From positions 62,001 through 126,000 of the forward strand of contig UCLR01000008.1 of NCBI GenBank assembly GCA_900473415.1: a DNA stretch of 64,000 nt, in the 5' to 3' direction. A model generated the notes under the pieces. That model had not been told where the DNA came from, searched no databases, and saw nothing but the letters and a program-made list of their open reading frames with translations. Position numbers and translations under genes: made by a program. This DNA comes from Hyphomicrobiales bacterium (lineage in GTDB: Bacteria > Pseudomonadota > Alphaproteobacteria > Rhizobiales > Beijerinckiaceae). Below are positions 17,743-29,682 of this stretch, one piece after another (within the stretch, counting starts at the first letter, position 1; each line of letters starts with the position of its first letter).

Positions 17743-17766
17743 TCAATCCAATCGATATCGGATTGA
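17743..17766. promoter_or_regulatory. Candidate LysR (DgdR) binding site
   Basis: An inverted repeat TCAATCC-N10-GGATTGA lies 5 bp before the LysR start and about 100 bp before dgdA. It has the dyad form of a LysR recognition site and sits where autoregulation and activation of the divergent gene would both be possible. The regulator assignment is inference. Confidence 0.6.
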
Positions 17767-17804
17767 AGGAATATCAATTTGCCTTAAGCGGCAAGCGTGA
17801 CTAG

Positions 17805-19175
<1,371 letters not shown>

Positions 19176-19201
19176 TGCCAATGCGCGGCAGAGCCAGCTA
19201 A

Positions 19202-20251
19202 TTAAGGCAGATTGTCGCGCAGGAAGATGTCGATCCCGATCTTCTCCTGGTCGGGGAGAACGGGATCGTCGAGGCAGTGGGCGAGCAGGATGCGCGCGGC
19301 CGAGCGCGCCTCATGGCCTGGATTCTGGCTGATGATCGCATCGATCTGACCGGTCAGCAGGAAGCGCCGGCTATGCGCCGTCAACTCATGCGCGATCCAG
19401 ACGAGATCCGGCGCGCGCCCTGACTCTTCCAGCGCCGCGGCGATACCCCGGGTGCCGGCGCCGACATTGTAGACGCCGATGAGATCGGGTTCCCGCGCGA
19501 TCAGCGCTGCGGCGACGGCCCGGGTACGCTCGCTGTCGTCGCGGCCCTCGACCGCGGGCAGCACGGCAAGGCCGGGATATTCGCGCGACATCACCTGGGT
19601 GAAGCCGAACTGGCGCTCGGCATGGTCGCGTAGCGCCAGCGAGCCGGCGATGACGCCGACGACGCCCCGACGCCCGGCGAGGAAGCGCCCCATCAGCGTG
19701 GCCGCGGTGCGCCCCGCAGCGGGGTTGTCGATGCCGACATAATGCAGCCGCCGGGCGCTCGGCACGTCCGAGACCAGCGTCACCACCGGCACGTCGCGGT
19801 CGGTAAGATCATCGATCGCGGCCCGCACGCGCGGATGGTCGAGCGCGACGGTCGCGACGCCGTGGTAGCCCCTCGGCACGCTCTCCAGCACCGAGGCCAG
19901 CGCATCGGGCTCGAAGACGTCGACATGCTGGATATCGACATAGGCGCGCTGCGCCGCGAGCCACTCGGCGGCGCGCTCGACCTGTTCGCCGAGCAGGCTC
20001 ATGAAGCTGTTCGCACCTGTCGGCAGGATGAAGAGGAAGCGGAAGCTCTGGTTGCGGGCGAGCCGCGCCGCGGCCGGATCGGGGCGATAGCCGAGCCGGG
20101 CCACTGCCGCCTCGACCCGCGCGATCGTCTTCGCCCGCACGCCGTCACGGCGATTGACGACACGATCAGCCGTGGCGAGGGAGACGCCGGCCTCGCGCGC
20201 GACGTCTTCCAGCGTCGTCCGTCCGACCGTGCCTGCCTCGCCCCCACCCAT
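19202..20251 (-). CDS. LacI-family transcriptional regulator
   Basis: A 349-residue repressor-type protein. The N-terminal LacI helix-turn-helix reads TTLEDVAREAGVSLATADRVVN, followed by the hinge RLGYRPDPAAARLARN and a periplasmic-binding-protein-like effector domain (FLFILPTGANSF, VGIDNPAAGRTAATLMGRFL). The start overlaps the ThuA stop by one base (TGATG), so it is the last gene of the sugar-type operon and translationally coupled. It probably controls that operon and the divergent SDR gene, perhaps through the palindrome at 25164-25184. The effector is unknown. Confidence 0.94.
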   Translation of the reverse strand: MGGGEAGTVGRTTLEDVAREAGVSLATADRVVNRRDGVRAKTIARVEAAVARLGYRPDPAAARLARNQSFRFLFILPTGANSFMSLLGEQVERAAEWLAAQRAYVDIQHVDVFEPDALASVLESVPRGYHGVATVALDHPRVRAAIDDLTDRDVPVVTLVSDVPSARRLHYVGIDNPAAGRTAATLMGRFLAGRRGVVGVIAGSLALRDHAERQFGFTQVMSREYPGLAVLPAVEGRDDSERTRAVAAALIAREPDLIGVYNVGAGTRGIAAALEESGRAPDLVWIAHELTAHSRRFLLTGQIDAIISQNPGHEARSAARILLAHCLDDPVLPDQEKIGIDIFLRDNLP

Positions 20252-20892
20252 CAGCGTGCCGCCCAGAGCATCCCGCGCGTCATGATGCTGCGGATTTCGG
20301 GCACATCCAGCTCATAGGCGCGATGACCGAGCGAGGAATAGAACACCCGGCCCTCTCCGTAACGCTTCTTCCAGACCACCGGCATCTCGACCCCCTCGAT
20401 CCAGGGCGCGTGTTCGCCGCTGAAACGCGTCGTGGCAAGCACCTCGATCGCCGGGTCGATATGCATATAATATTGCTCGGACCGATGCTCGAAGCCGGCG
20501 ATGCCGGCCATGACGGGGTCATCCGGCCGCGTGACGTCGACCCGGTAGTCGATGATGTTGCCGGGATGGGCGACCCATTGCCCACCGCACATGAACTGGT
20601 AGTCGACCGAGTCGCGGAACGCGTCGCACATGCCGCCATGGTGGCCGGCAAGCCCCACGCCGCCGCGCACCGCCTCGCACAAGGCCAGCGCCTCCGGCTT
20701 CTCGATCTTCGACATGGTGTAGATCGGTATGATCAGCGCCATCTCCTTGATGGCCGGGTCGAGGAAGACGGAGGTCTCCCGCTCGATCCGGACATCGAAG
20801 CCCTCGGCCGTGAGCCAGCCCCTTATCATCGAGGCGCAGAGATCGGGGTCATGCCCCGGCCAGCCGCCCCACACGATCATCGCCTTGCGCAT
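20251..20892 (-). CDS. ThuA-like protein (trehalose utilization family)
   Basis: A cytoplasmic protein of about 213 residues with the ThuA glutamine-amidotransferase-like fold: MIVWGGWPGHDPDLCASMI, then GGVGLAGHHGGMCDAFRDS, YQFMCGGQWVAHPGN, and GEGRVFYSSLGHRAYEL at the C-terminus. ThuA is known from trehalose/sucrose catabolism in Sinorhizobium, where 3-keto-disaccharides form. It often accompanies Gfo/Idh/MocA dehydrogenases, as here. The ATG at 20892 was chosen because GAGGGG lies 9 bp upstream; an ATG at 20901 is immediately next to that element. Confidence 0.9.
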   Translation of the reverse strand: MRKAMIVWGGWPGHDPDLCASMIRGWLTAEGFDVRIERETSVFLDPAIKEMALIIPIYTMSKIEKPEALALCEAVRGGVGLAGHHGGMCDAFRDSVDYQFMCGGQWVAHPGNIIDYRVDVTRPDDPVMAGIAGFEHRSEQYYMHIDPAIEVLATTRFSGEHAPWIEGVEMPVVWKKRYGEGRVFYSSLGHRAYELDVPEIRSIMTRGMLWAAR

Positions 20893-20905
20893 CGTCGTCA
20901 TCCCC

Positions 20906-22003
20906 TCAATCGATCTGCCCGACCGCGCGACCGGCCGGCAGCGCCGCCGGCCGCTCGACACGGCTCTCGATCGCGACGCGCCGGCCCTCCTTCGCCGAAA
21001 TGCCGAAGGCCTCCATCACCTCGAGCACATGGAAGGCGAGCGCCCCGCTGGCGCGATGCGGCCTGCCCGTCACGAGCGCCGTTGCGAGCTCGGCGACACC
21101 GATCGAGCGGAACTCGCCCTCGGCGTGGCCATGCGTCAGCGGCACGCTCTCCCACTCCGCGCGCGGCTTGGCGAGCTTCACCTCACCGCCGAACTTGTTG
21201 GGATCGGGCACCAGCATGCTGGCCTTGTCGCCATAGATCTCGATCGGCGCATGGGCATGCTGGGGCACGTCGAAGCTCATCGTGATCGAGACGACGGCGC
21301 CGCTCTCGAACTCCAGCGTGCCCGCGACATGCGTGTCGACCTCGACCGGGATCAGCGCGCCATTCATCGGCTGGCTGGTGACGACGCGCTGCGAGCGCGG
21401 CCGGGCGGTCGAGCCCATCACAGAGGCGACCGGGCCGAGCAACTGGACGAGATCGGTGATGTAGTAAGGTCCCATGTCGAGCATCGGACCGCCGCCGCGC
21501 AGGTAGTAGAAGCCGGGCGCCGGATGCCAGCTCTCATGGCCCGGGCAGCCGAAGAAGGCGCTGCCCGCGACCGGAGTGCCAATCGCGCCGTCGTCGATCA
21601 GCTTGCGCGCTGTCTGGTGGCCGCCGCCGAGGAAGGTGTCCGGTGCGCAGCCGACGCGCAGGCCCTTGCGCTCGGCAAGCTCCATGACCTTGCGTGCCTC
21701 GACCGTGTCGATGCCGAGCGGCTTCTCGGAGTGGACATGCTTGCCGGCGTTGAGCACGGCGAGACTGACATCGGTATGGGCCAGCGGCACGGTGAGGTTG
21801 ACGACGAGCTCGATGTCGTCGCGCTTCAGCATCTGGTCGACGCGCAGCCCCGGCACGCCGTATTGCGCGGCGCGCTGCTCGGCGACGCTGCTGCGCATAT
21901 CCGCGACGGCCTTCAGCTCCAGCACCGGAAAGAGCTTCATCGCCTCCAGGTACTTGGTGCTGATGTTGCCGCAGCCGATCACCCCTATCCCGACTTTTCG
22001 CAT
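20906..22003 (-). CDS. Gfo/Idh/MocA-family oxidoreductase
   Basis: A 365-residue NAD(P)-dependent dehydrogenase. The N-terminal Rossmann motif is VGIGVIGCGNISTKYLEAM. The catalytic EKP is in AGKHVHSEKPLGIDTVEA, and a family-typical GGGPMLDMGPYYITDLVQLLG and His-containing block follow. Such enzymes oxidise or reduce sugars, inositols or amino sugars. With ThuA, LacI and a sugar-type ABC importer it probably oxidises the imported carbohydrate, possibly at C3. Substrate unknown. Confidence 0.93.
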   Translation of the reverse strand: MRKVGIGVIGCGNISTKYLEAMKLFPVLELKAVADMRSSVAEQRAAQYGVPGLRVDQMLKRDDIELVVNLTVPLAHTDVSLAVLNAGKHVHSEKPLGIDTVEARKVMELAERKGLRVGCAPDTFLGGGHQTARKLIDDGAIGTPVAGSAFFGCPGHESWHPAPGFYYLRGGGPMLDMGPYYITDLVQLLGPVASVMGSTARPRSQRVVTSQPMNGALIPVEVDTHVAGTLEFESGAVVSITMSFDVPQHAHAPIEIYGDKASMLVPDPNKFGGEVKLAKPRAEWESVPLTHGHAEGEFRSIGVAELATALVTGRPHRASGALAFHVLEVMEAFGISAKEGRRVAIESRVERPAALPAGRAVGQID

Positions 22004-22045
22004 GTCCGTCTCCGTCAGTGTTTCTTTGGCGCGGCCCGGCGCCCG

Positions 22046-22903
22046 TCAGCCCTTGACCGCCCCGGCCGTGAGGCCGGCGACGATGTATTTTTGGGCGAAG
22101 ATGAAGAGCAGCACCGTCGGCAGCAGCGTCAGCGTGATGAAGGCCAGGATCAGGTGCCAATCGGCCGAGAACTCGCCCTGATAGACCATGATGCCAAGCG
22201 GCCAGGGATAGAGCGCGTCCGAGTTCAGCATCACCAGTGGCAGCAGGTAGCTGTTCCAGCTCTGGACGAAGGTGATGGTGCCGACAGTCGCCAGGATCGG
22301 CCCCGAGAGCGGCAGCGTGATGTGGCGGAAGAAGCCGATATAGCTGCAGCCGTCGACGAGCGCCGCTTCCAGCAGCTCATGCGGCAGGTCCTTGAAGAAG
22401 CGCCTGAGCAACAGCACGCTCATGGCGAGGCTGAAGGCAACCTGCGGCAGGATCACGCCGAAATAGCTGTCGAGCAGGCCGAGGTCGCGCACCTTGATGA
22501 AGAGCGGCAGGATTGCGGTCGCAGCCGGAAACAGCAGCCCCATCGTCAGGTAGCTCAGGAGCAGCGACGAGCCGAAGAAATGCAGATGGGCGAAGGCGAA
22601 GGCCGCCATCGAGGCGATGATCAGCGTCAGAACCACCGTGAAGCTGGAGATCACCAGCGAATTCCACAAAAGCTGCCAGTATCGCCCCGAGAACAGGATG
22701 CCGGCATAGTTCTGCCACTCCCAGACCTGCGGCAGGCCGAAGGGGTTGGTGCGTAGTTCGCCCAGCGACTTGAAGCCGCCGAGCACGGTCGCCAGCAGCG
22801 GCACGGCGACGAAGACCGCGACCACCGCCAGGAACAGCGCCTTGTAGAGCAGCACCGGATCGAAGGGCCGGCGCCTGCCGGCAGTAGCGAGAGTGTCACT
22901 CAT
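22046..22903 (-). CDS. Carbohydrate ABC transporter permease (MalG type)
   Basis: A 285-residue inner-membrane permease with about six helices, the CUT1-type LGGFKSLGELRTNPFGLPQ periplasmic stretch and the EAA loop EAALVDGCSYIGFFRHITLP. It overlaps the end of the MalF-like gene by 8 bp. The ATG at 22903 was chosen; the longer in-frame start (22936) would extend the overlap further. Confidence 0.93.
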   Translation of the reverse strand: MSDTLATAGRRRPFDPVLLYKALFLAVVAVFVAVPLLATVLGGFKSLGELRTNPFGLPQVWEWQNYAGILFSGRYWQLLWNSLVISSFTVVLTLIIASMAAFAFAHLHFFGSSLLLSYLTMGLLFPAATAILPLFIKVRDLGLLDSYFGVILPQVAFSLAMSVLLLRRFFKDLPHELLEAALVDGCSYIGFFRHITLPLSGPILATVGTITFVQSWNSYLLPLVMLNSDALYPWPLGIMVYQGEFSADWHLILAFITLTLLPTVLLFIFAQKYIVAGLTAGAVKG

Positions 22904-23828
22904 TGCGCATGAACCAGCGCTTGTAGGTGACCGCAAAGGTCACGCAGATGACGAAGAGGATCACGCCGATGGCGCTGCCGAAGCCGACGCGCATCCGCGA
23001 GATGCCGTTGTTGTAGAGATAGCTCACCATGGTGTTGGACGAGTCCGCCGGCCCGCCGCGCGTCAGCGGCATCACCAGATCGAACAGCTGAAGCGAGCCC
23101 ACGACGGCGAAGAACACCGAGAGCCGGATCGTCGGATAGAGCAGCGGGACGACGACATGGCGCAGCACCTGCCAGCGCGAGGCGCCGTCGATGCGCGCCG
23201 CCTCCACGAGGTTGGGGTCCATGCCCTGCAGCGCGGCGATGAACAGCATCATGTGGAAGCCGAAATACTTCCAGACCACGACGATCAGGATCGCCAGCAT
23301 CGAGGTCTGGGTCGAGGCCAGCAGATGCGGCGCCTCCGCTCCGAAGGCCCGGAAGATCGAGGCGAGCAGCCCGTAGTCGCCATCATAGATGAAGGAGAAG
23401 ATCAGCCCGGTCGCGACCTCGGCGAGCACATAGGGCAGGAAGAACAACATCCTCAGCAGCACCGCGCCGCGGAAGCGCTCCGCGAGGATCAACGCGAGCG
23501 ACAGCGCCAGAGGCAGCTGGATCAGCAGCGAGACCGCGATGATCAGCAGGTTGTTGCGGAAGGCGATGCCGAAGCCGCGGGAATCGAAGACGAAACGGTA
23601 ATTATCGAGGCCGATCCAGCGCGTCGGACGGCCGAAGCCGTTCCAGTTGAAGCCGGAAAACCAAGCCGCCTCGCCGATCGGCATCACGACGAAGATCGTG
23701 AACAGCAGGAGCGCCGGCGGCAGGAAGATCAGCGCCGTGGCGAGCCTGCCGTCGCTCGGTCGGGACTTGGCGGCCGGCCCGTGGAAGGGCCGGCTGCGTA
23801 TGACGATGGCGTCGCCGCGGCCGCTCAT
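22896..23828 (-). CDS. Carbohydrate ABC transporter permease (MalF type)
   Basis: A 310-residue permease with six predicted helices, starting ATALIFLPPALLLFTIFVVM. The EAA loop is EAARIDGASRWQVLRHVVVP. It heterodimerises with the MalG-like subunit downstream. No ATPase gene is present in this operon, so an MsmX/UgpC-like ATPase elsewhere must energise it. Confidence 0.93.
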   Translation of the reverse strand: MSGRGDAIVIRSRPFHGPAAKSRPSDGRLATALIFLPPALLLFTIFVVMPIGEAAWFSGFNWNGFGRPTRWIGLDNYRFVFDSRGFGIAFRNNLLIIAVSLLIQLPLALSLALILAERFRGAVLLRMLFFLPYVLAEVATGLIFSFIYDGDYGLLASIFRAFGAEAPHLLASTQTSMLAILIVVVWKYFGFHMMLFIAALQGMDPNLVEAARIDGASRWQVLRHVVVPLLYPTIRLSVFFAVVGSLQLFDLVMPLTRGGPADSSNTMVSYLYNNGISRMRVGFGSAIGVILFVICVTFAVTYKRWFMRNE

Positions 23829-23858
23829 GGAAATGCACTCCGCCCCGGCGCCCTCCGC

Positions 23859-25118
23859 TCAGTTGCCCTGCTTGTAGGCATCCTGGATCGCCTTGGCGGC
23901 CTGTTTCGGCGTCATCGAACCGCCCGCGATCTCGGCCGCGGCATCGTTCACCACGCGCCCGACCGAGGGGCCGAGATCCTGGTCGTAGAAGTTCTGGTGG
24001 TAGCCGGAGGCGGCGATGTTCTTGGCGACATTCTGCATGAACGGCGCGCTCAGCGCCGCATCCGCGCCCTTGAAGACCGGGATGATGAAATTCTGCTTGG
24101 CGAGCTCGCGCTGCACCTCGTCGGAGACGAAGAACTTAACGAACTCCACCGCCTCCTTCGGCGCGCCCTCGGTGATCAGCCAGCCATTGACGCCGCCCAG
24201 CGTGTCAGTGGGATTGCCCTTCGCGCCGGCCGGCATCGGGAAATCGAACCAGCCGAGCTTGTCTTCGGGCACGCCCTTCTTGTCGGCCGCAAGCGCCCGC
24301 TGCGTCGCCGAGTGATGCGAGATAGCGAGGTTCATCGCCGCCTTGCCGTCGCCGAAATAGCCCAGCGCCTGCTGGTTCTTGAAGCCGAGGAAGCCGTTCT
24401 GGAAGGGCTCGATATCGACGAGCTGCTTCATCAGCTCGCCCGCCTTCTGGAAGGTCTCGCCCTCGAAGCCGCCGCCCTGCCCTTTCAGCGCCGCCTCGAA
24501 AGCGGGTTTCCCGCCGAGCCGCACGGCCAGATGCGTCCAGTAGAAGTGCAGCGGCCACTTGTCCTGCCCGCCGACCGCGATCGGCGTGATGCCAGCGGCC
24601 TTGATCTTCTTCACCGCCGCGAGAAAATCGTCCCAGCTCTTGATTGCGGTACCATCGACCCCAGCCTTGGCGAAGAGGTCCTTGTTGTACATGAAGCCGA
24701 CCTGCGAGACGTTGTAGGGCAAGCCATAGAGCTTGCCGTCGACGACGAAGGCCTGCACCGCACCGGGCGCGAGACTGTCCTTGAAGCTCCCGACGCCTTT
24801 GGTGATGTCCGCCAGCGCGCCGGCCTCGACCTGCGCCTTCAGCACGCCGCCGGCCCAGGAATACATGATGTGCGGCCGGTCGCGGGACTGCAGTAGCGTC
24901 GGCACCTTGGCCTTGTAGGCCTCGTTCTCGAGATACTGCATCTCGACCTTGACGCCGGGATTCTTCTCCTGGAAGCGGCGCACCACGTCCTCCCAGATCT
25001 TCACCTGGGCTGGATTCTGCTCGATGTGGAGCCAGCGGACGGTGGTCTGGGCTGCGGCCGCCCCGGCGGCCAGCGTCAATCCTGCGGCGGCGAGCGCCAG
25101 CCTCGTAAGAAATCGCAT
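23859..25118 (-). CDS. Extracellular sugar-binding protein, family 1 (CUT1)
   Basis: About 419 residues with a signal peptide (MRFLTRLALAAAGLTLAAGA, cleavage near AAAQTT). The family 1 solute-binding pattern includes VRWLHIEQNPAQVKIWEDVV, YGLPYNVSQVGFMYNKDLFA, GVNGWLITEGAPKEA and a C-terminal MTPKQAAKAIQDAYKQ. It is the first gene of the sugar-type operon. The ATG at 25118 was chosen because GGGAGG precedes it and the signal peptide begins there. The ligand is unknown. Confidence 0.93.
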   Translation of the reverse strand: MRFLTRLALAAAGLTLAAGAAAAQTTVRWLHIEQNPAQVKIWEDVVRRFQEKNPGVKVEMQYLENEAYKAKVPTLLQSRDRPHIMYSWAGGVLKAQVEAGALADITKGVGSFKDSLAPGAVQAFVVDGKLYGLPYNVSQVGFMYNKDLFAKAGVDGTAIKSWDDFLAAVKKIKAAGITPIAVGGQDKWPLHFYWTHLAVRLGGKPAFEAALKGQGGGFEGETFQKAGELMKQLVDIEPFQNGFLGFKNQQALGYFGDGKAAMNLAISHHSATQRALAADKKGVPEDKLGWFDFPMPAGAKGNPTDTLGGVNGWLITEGAPKEAVEFVKFFVSDEVQRELAKQNFIIPVFKGADAALSAPFMQNVAKNIAASGYHQNFYDQDLGPSVGRVVNDAAAEIAGGSMTPKQAAKAIQDAYKQGN

Positions 25119-25163
25119 CGCATCCTCCCGGTTCCCGCGCATTCTTCGCAGGTTGCCTCCACG

Positions 25164-25184
25164 GTACCTCAATATTTGAGGTAC
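25164..25184. promoter_or_regulatory. Perfect 21-bp palindrome between sugar operon and SDR gene
   Basis: Arms GTACCTCAA and TTGAGGTAC flank TAT, a perfect inverted repeat in an otherwise ordinary divergent spacer. It lies 46 bp before the binding-protein start and 88 bp before the SDR start. A partial copy (ACTCAAAATTTG) follows at once. It is a strong operator candidate for the LacI protein encoded in the same operon, although LacI sites usually have a central CG, so a GntR-type regulator elsewhere is an alternative. Confidence 0.7.
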
Positions 25185-25271
25185 GCAACTCAAAATTTGC
25201 GATGTATGGTTGCGGCGTCGAAAAGACCGCCGGACACTCGATTCGGCCGCTTCAGGATGGAGAAAGAGAGC

Positions 25272-26030
25272 ATGGCTGCCCTGTACCCCGACCTAGCCGG
25301 CCAGGTCATCCTCGTTACCGGCGGCGCATCAGGCATCGGGGCGGCGATCACGCGGCGCTTCGCGGAACAGGGCTCGGTCGTCGCCTTCCTCGACATCCAG
25401 CGCGACGCCGGCGAAGCGCTCGCCCGCGATCTGACGGAAGCCGGGCATGCCGCACATTTCCGTGCTGTCGACATCACCGACACCGAGGCGCTGCGCAAGG
25501 CGATCGCGGAGCTCGGCGCCACGCTCGGGCCGGTCCAAATCCTGGTCAACAACGCCGCCCATGACGAGCGCCACGCCACCGAGACCGTGACCCCCGCCTA
25601 TTGGGACGATCGGATCGCGGTCAATCTCAAGCACCAGTTCTTCGCGGCGCAAGCCGTGCTGCCTGGCATGAAGGCCGCGATGGGCGGCGCCATCATCAAT
25701 TTCGGTTCGACCTCCTGGATGGCTGGCCAGGGCGGCATGGCGGCCTATACGGCGAGCAAATCCGGCGTGATCGGGCTGACCCGCTCGCTCGCGCGCGATT
25801 TCGGCCCCTACAACATCCGGGTCAACGCCATCGCGCCGGGCTGGATCATGACGCAGCGCCAGATCGAGAAATGGCTGACGCCGGAGGGCGAGGAGGAGCT
25901 GATGCGCCGCCAGTGCCTGAAGCGCCGGCTCGTCCCCGACGAGATCGCCCGCTTCACGGTCTTTCTCGCCTCGGAGGAAGCCTCGGCCTGCACCGCCCAG
26001 CACTATGTGGTCGACGGCGGTTGGGTCTGA
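25272..26030 (+). CDS. SDR-family dehydrogenase
   Basis: A 252-residue classical short-chain dehydrogenase. Cofactor motif VILVTGGASGIGAAITRRFA (TGxxxGIG) with an acidic residue after beta-2 (FLDIQRD), suggesting NAD(H). NNAA is present (VQILVNNAAHDE). Catalytic Ser is in INFGSTSWM and the Tyr/Lys pair in YTASKSGVIGLTRSLA; VDGG closes the fold. It is divergent from a sugar-type ABC operon with dehydrogenase and ThuA, so it probably oxidises the same carbohydrate or its product. The ATG at 25272 is preceded by GAGAG; an ATG at 25257 is less well placed. Confidence 0.92.
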   Translation: MAALYPDLAGQVILVTGGASGIGAAITRRFAEQGSVVAFLDIQRDAGEALARDLTEAGHAAHFRAVDITDTEALRKAIAELGATLGPVQILVNNAAHDERHATETVTPAYWDDRIAVNLKHQFFAAQAVLPGMKAAMGGAIINFGSTSWMAGQGGMAAYTASKSGVIGLTRSLARDFGPYNIRVNAIAPGWIMTQRQIEKWLTPEGEEELMRRQCLKRRLVPDEIARFTVFLASEEASACTAQHYVVDGGWV

Positions 26031-26091
26031 CGGAGCGACCACCCGCCGCGGCGGTCGCTACGCGCGTCGATTTGGAGGTGGAACCTCCACT

Positions 26092-26178
26092 GTCATCCCG
26101 GCTTGACCCGGGATCCATCGTAGAGCGCGGTGCCCTACGATGGATCCCGGATCTCCGCTTCGCTACGTCCGGGATGAC
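26092..26178. repeat. Nested palindromic intergenic repeat (REP-like)
   Basis: Terminal arms GTCATCCCGG (26092-26101) and CCGGGATGAC (26169-26178) enclose a perfect 16-bp inner stem (26108-26123 pairing with 26135-26150, 11-nt loop). It lies between convergent SDR and katG genes. Related fragments (CGTCATCGCGGG...CCGGGGTGACGG near 2301-2342, and the hairpin at 5451-5473) suggest a dispersed palindromic family in this genome. No ORF is present. Confidence 0.75.
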
Positions 26179-26195
26179 GGCGCATCCTTTCAACG

Positions 26196-26225
26196 AAAAG
26201 GCCGCCACCAGTGAAGGTGGCGGCC
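26196..26225 (-). terminator. Rho-independent terminator of katG
   Basis: A perfect 10-bp stem (GGCCGCCACC pairing with GGTGGCGGCC, 6-nt loop) begins 24 bp past the katG stop. On the minus strand it is followed by TTTT, as expected for an intrinsic terminator. Confidence 0.85.
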
Positions 26226-26248
26226 CGTGTTCTTGCCAAACTGAAAGA

Positions 26249-28700
<2,452 letters not shown>

Positions 28701-29627
28701 ATGACAAACCTGACACTGAAGCAGCTCCGCTACTTCGAGGCGCTGGCCCGTCACGGCCATTTCGGGCGCGCGGCGGAGGCCTGCTCCATCTCCCAGCCGG
28801 CTTTGTCGATGCAGATCAAGACCCTCGAGGAAGAGCTCGGCGGCGATCTCTTCGAGCGCGGCGGGCGTCAGGTCCGCCTGACCGGCTTCGGTGAGGAGGT
28901 CGCGCGGCGCATCGGCGATATCGTCCGCTCGATCGACGAGCTGGAGGACTACGCCCGCGCCTCGCGGGACGGGCTGGTCGGGCGGCTGCGCGTCGGCGTG
29001 ATCCCCACGGTAGCGCCCTATCTACTGCCGAGCCTGATTGGCAGCCTGACGACCCTCCATGACGGCGTCGACATCCATGTCCGCGAGACCCAGACGCCCA
29101 AGCTGATCCAGGAGCTCAACGAGGGCCGGCTTGATCTGGCGATCGTCGCCCTGCCGATCTCCGAGCCGTCGCTCACGGAATTTGCGCTGTTCACGGAAAG
29201 CTTCGTCCTCGTCCGGCCACGGGAGGACGAGGGCAAGCCGCTGCCCAGCCCGGAAGCGCTGCGCGAAATGAAGCTGCTGCTCCTGGAGGAAGGGCATTGC
29301 TTCCGCGAACAGGCCCTGTCGTTCTGCAATGCGGGCACCCGTCCCGTACAGCCACGCGACGTGCTGGATGCCAGCTCCTTGTCGACCCTCGTCCAGATGG
29401 TCGATGCCGGCATGGGCGTGACCCTCATCCCGGAGATGGCGGTGCCGGTGGAGACCCGCTCGGCTTCCGTCTCGATCGTTCCCTTCGGAACGCCGCAGCC
29501 CTCACGCACCATCGGCATGGTTTGGCGCAAGACGAGCCCGCTCGCCAAGCAGCTCCTCGAGATCGCCGAGGTCGTTCGCCAGTCGGCCGGCGCGCGGCAG
29601 TCCGCCAGGCAGCTTGTCCAAGCCTGA
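28701..29627 (+). CDS. oxyR: Hydrogen-peroxide-sensing regulator OxyR
   Basis: A 308-residue LysR-family activator. The winged helix is LKQLRYFEALARHGHFGRAA with EACSISQPALSMQIKTLEEE. The redox-sensing cysteines are Cys200 and Cys209 in EEGHCFREQALSFCNAG, one residue off E. coli numbering (199/208) and with the same spacing. An intact pair separates OxyR from other LysR proteins. It is divergent from katG, and a strong bidirectional hairpin follows the stop. Confidence 0.95.
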   Translation: MTNLTLKQLRYFEALARHGHFGRAAEACSISQPALSMQIKTLEEELGGDLFERGGRQVRLTGFGEEVARRIGDIVRSIDELEDYARASRDGLVGRLRVGVIPTVAPYLLPSLIGSLTTLHDGVDIHVRETQTPKLIQELNEGRLDLAIVALPISEPSLTEFALFTESFVLVRPREDEGKPLPSPEALREMKLLLLEEGHCFREQALSFCNAGTRPVQPRDVLDASSLSTLVQMVDAGMGVTLIPEMAVPVETRSASVSIVPFGTPQPSRTIGMVWRKTSPLAKQLLEIAEVVRQSAGARQSARQLVQA

Positions 29628-29633
29628 CAGAGA

Positions 29634-29658
29634 ACAGCGGCCGGGGACCGGCCGCTGT
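29634..29658. terminator. Hairpin terminator between convergent oxyR and binding-protein genes
   Basis: A perfect 11-bp stem (ACAGCGGCCGG pairing with CCGGCCGCTGT, 3-nt loop) begins 7 bp after the oxyR stop and ends 25 bp before the stop of the convergent gene. Followed by GTGGTTT on the plus strand. Probably a bidirectional terminator. Confidence 0.75.
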
Positions 29659-29682
29659 CGTGGTTTCAGGACGACGAGCCGC

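Noticed and set aside
22893..24896. A 667-codon open frame opposite the sugar ABC genes
   Set aside because: Low-complexity His/Asp/Arg/Glu composition; the minus strand has permease and binding-protein motifs.
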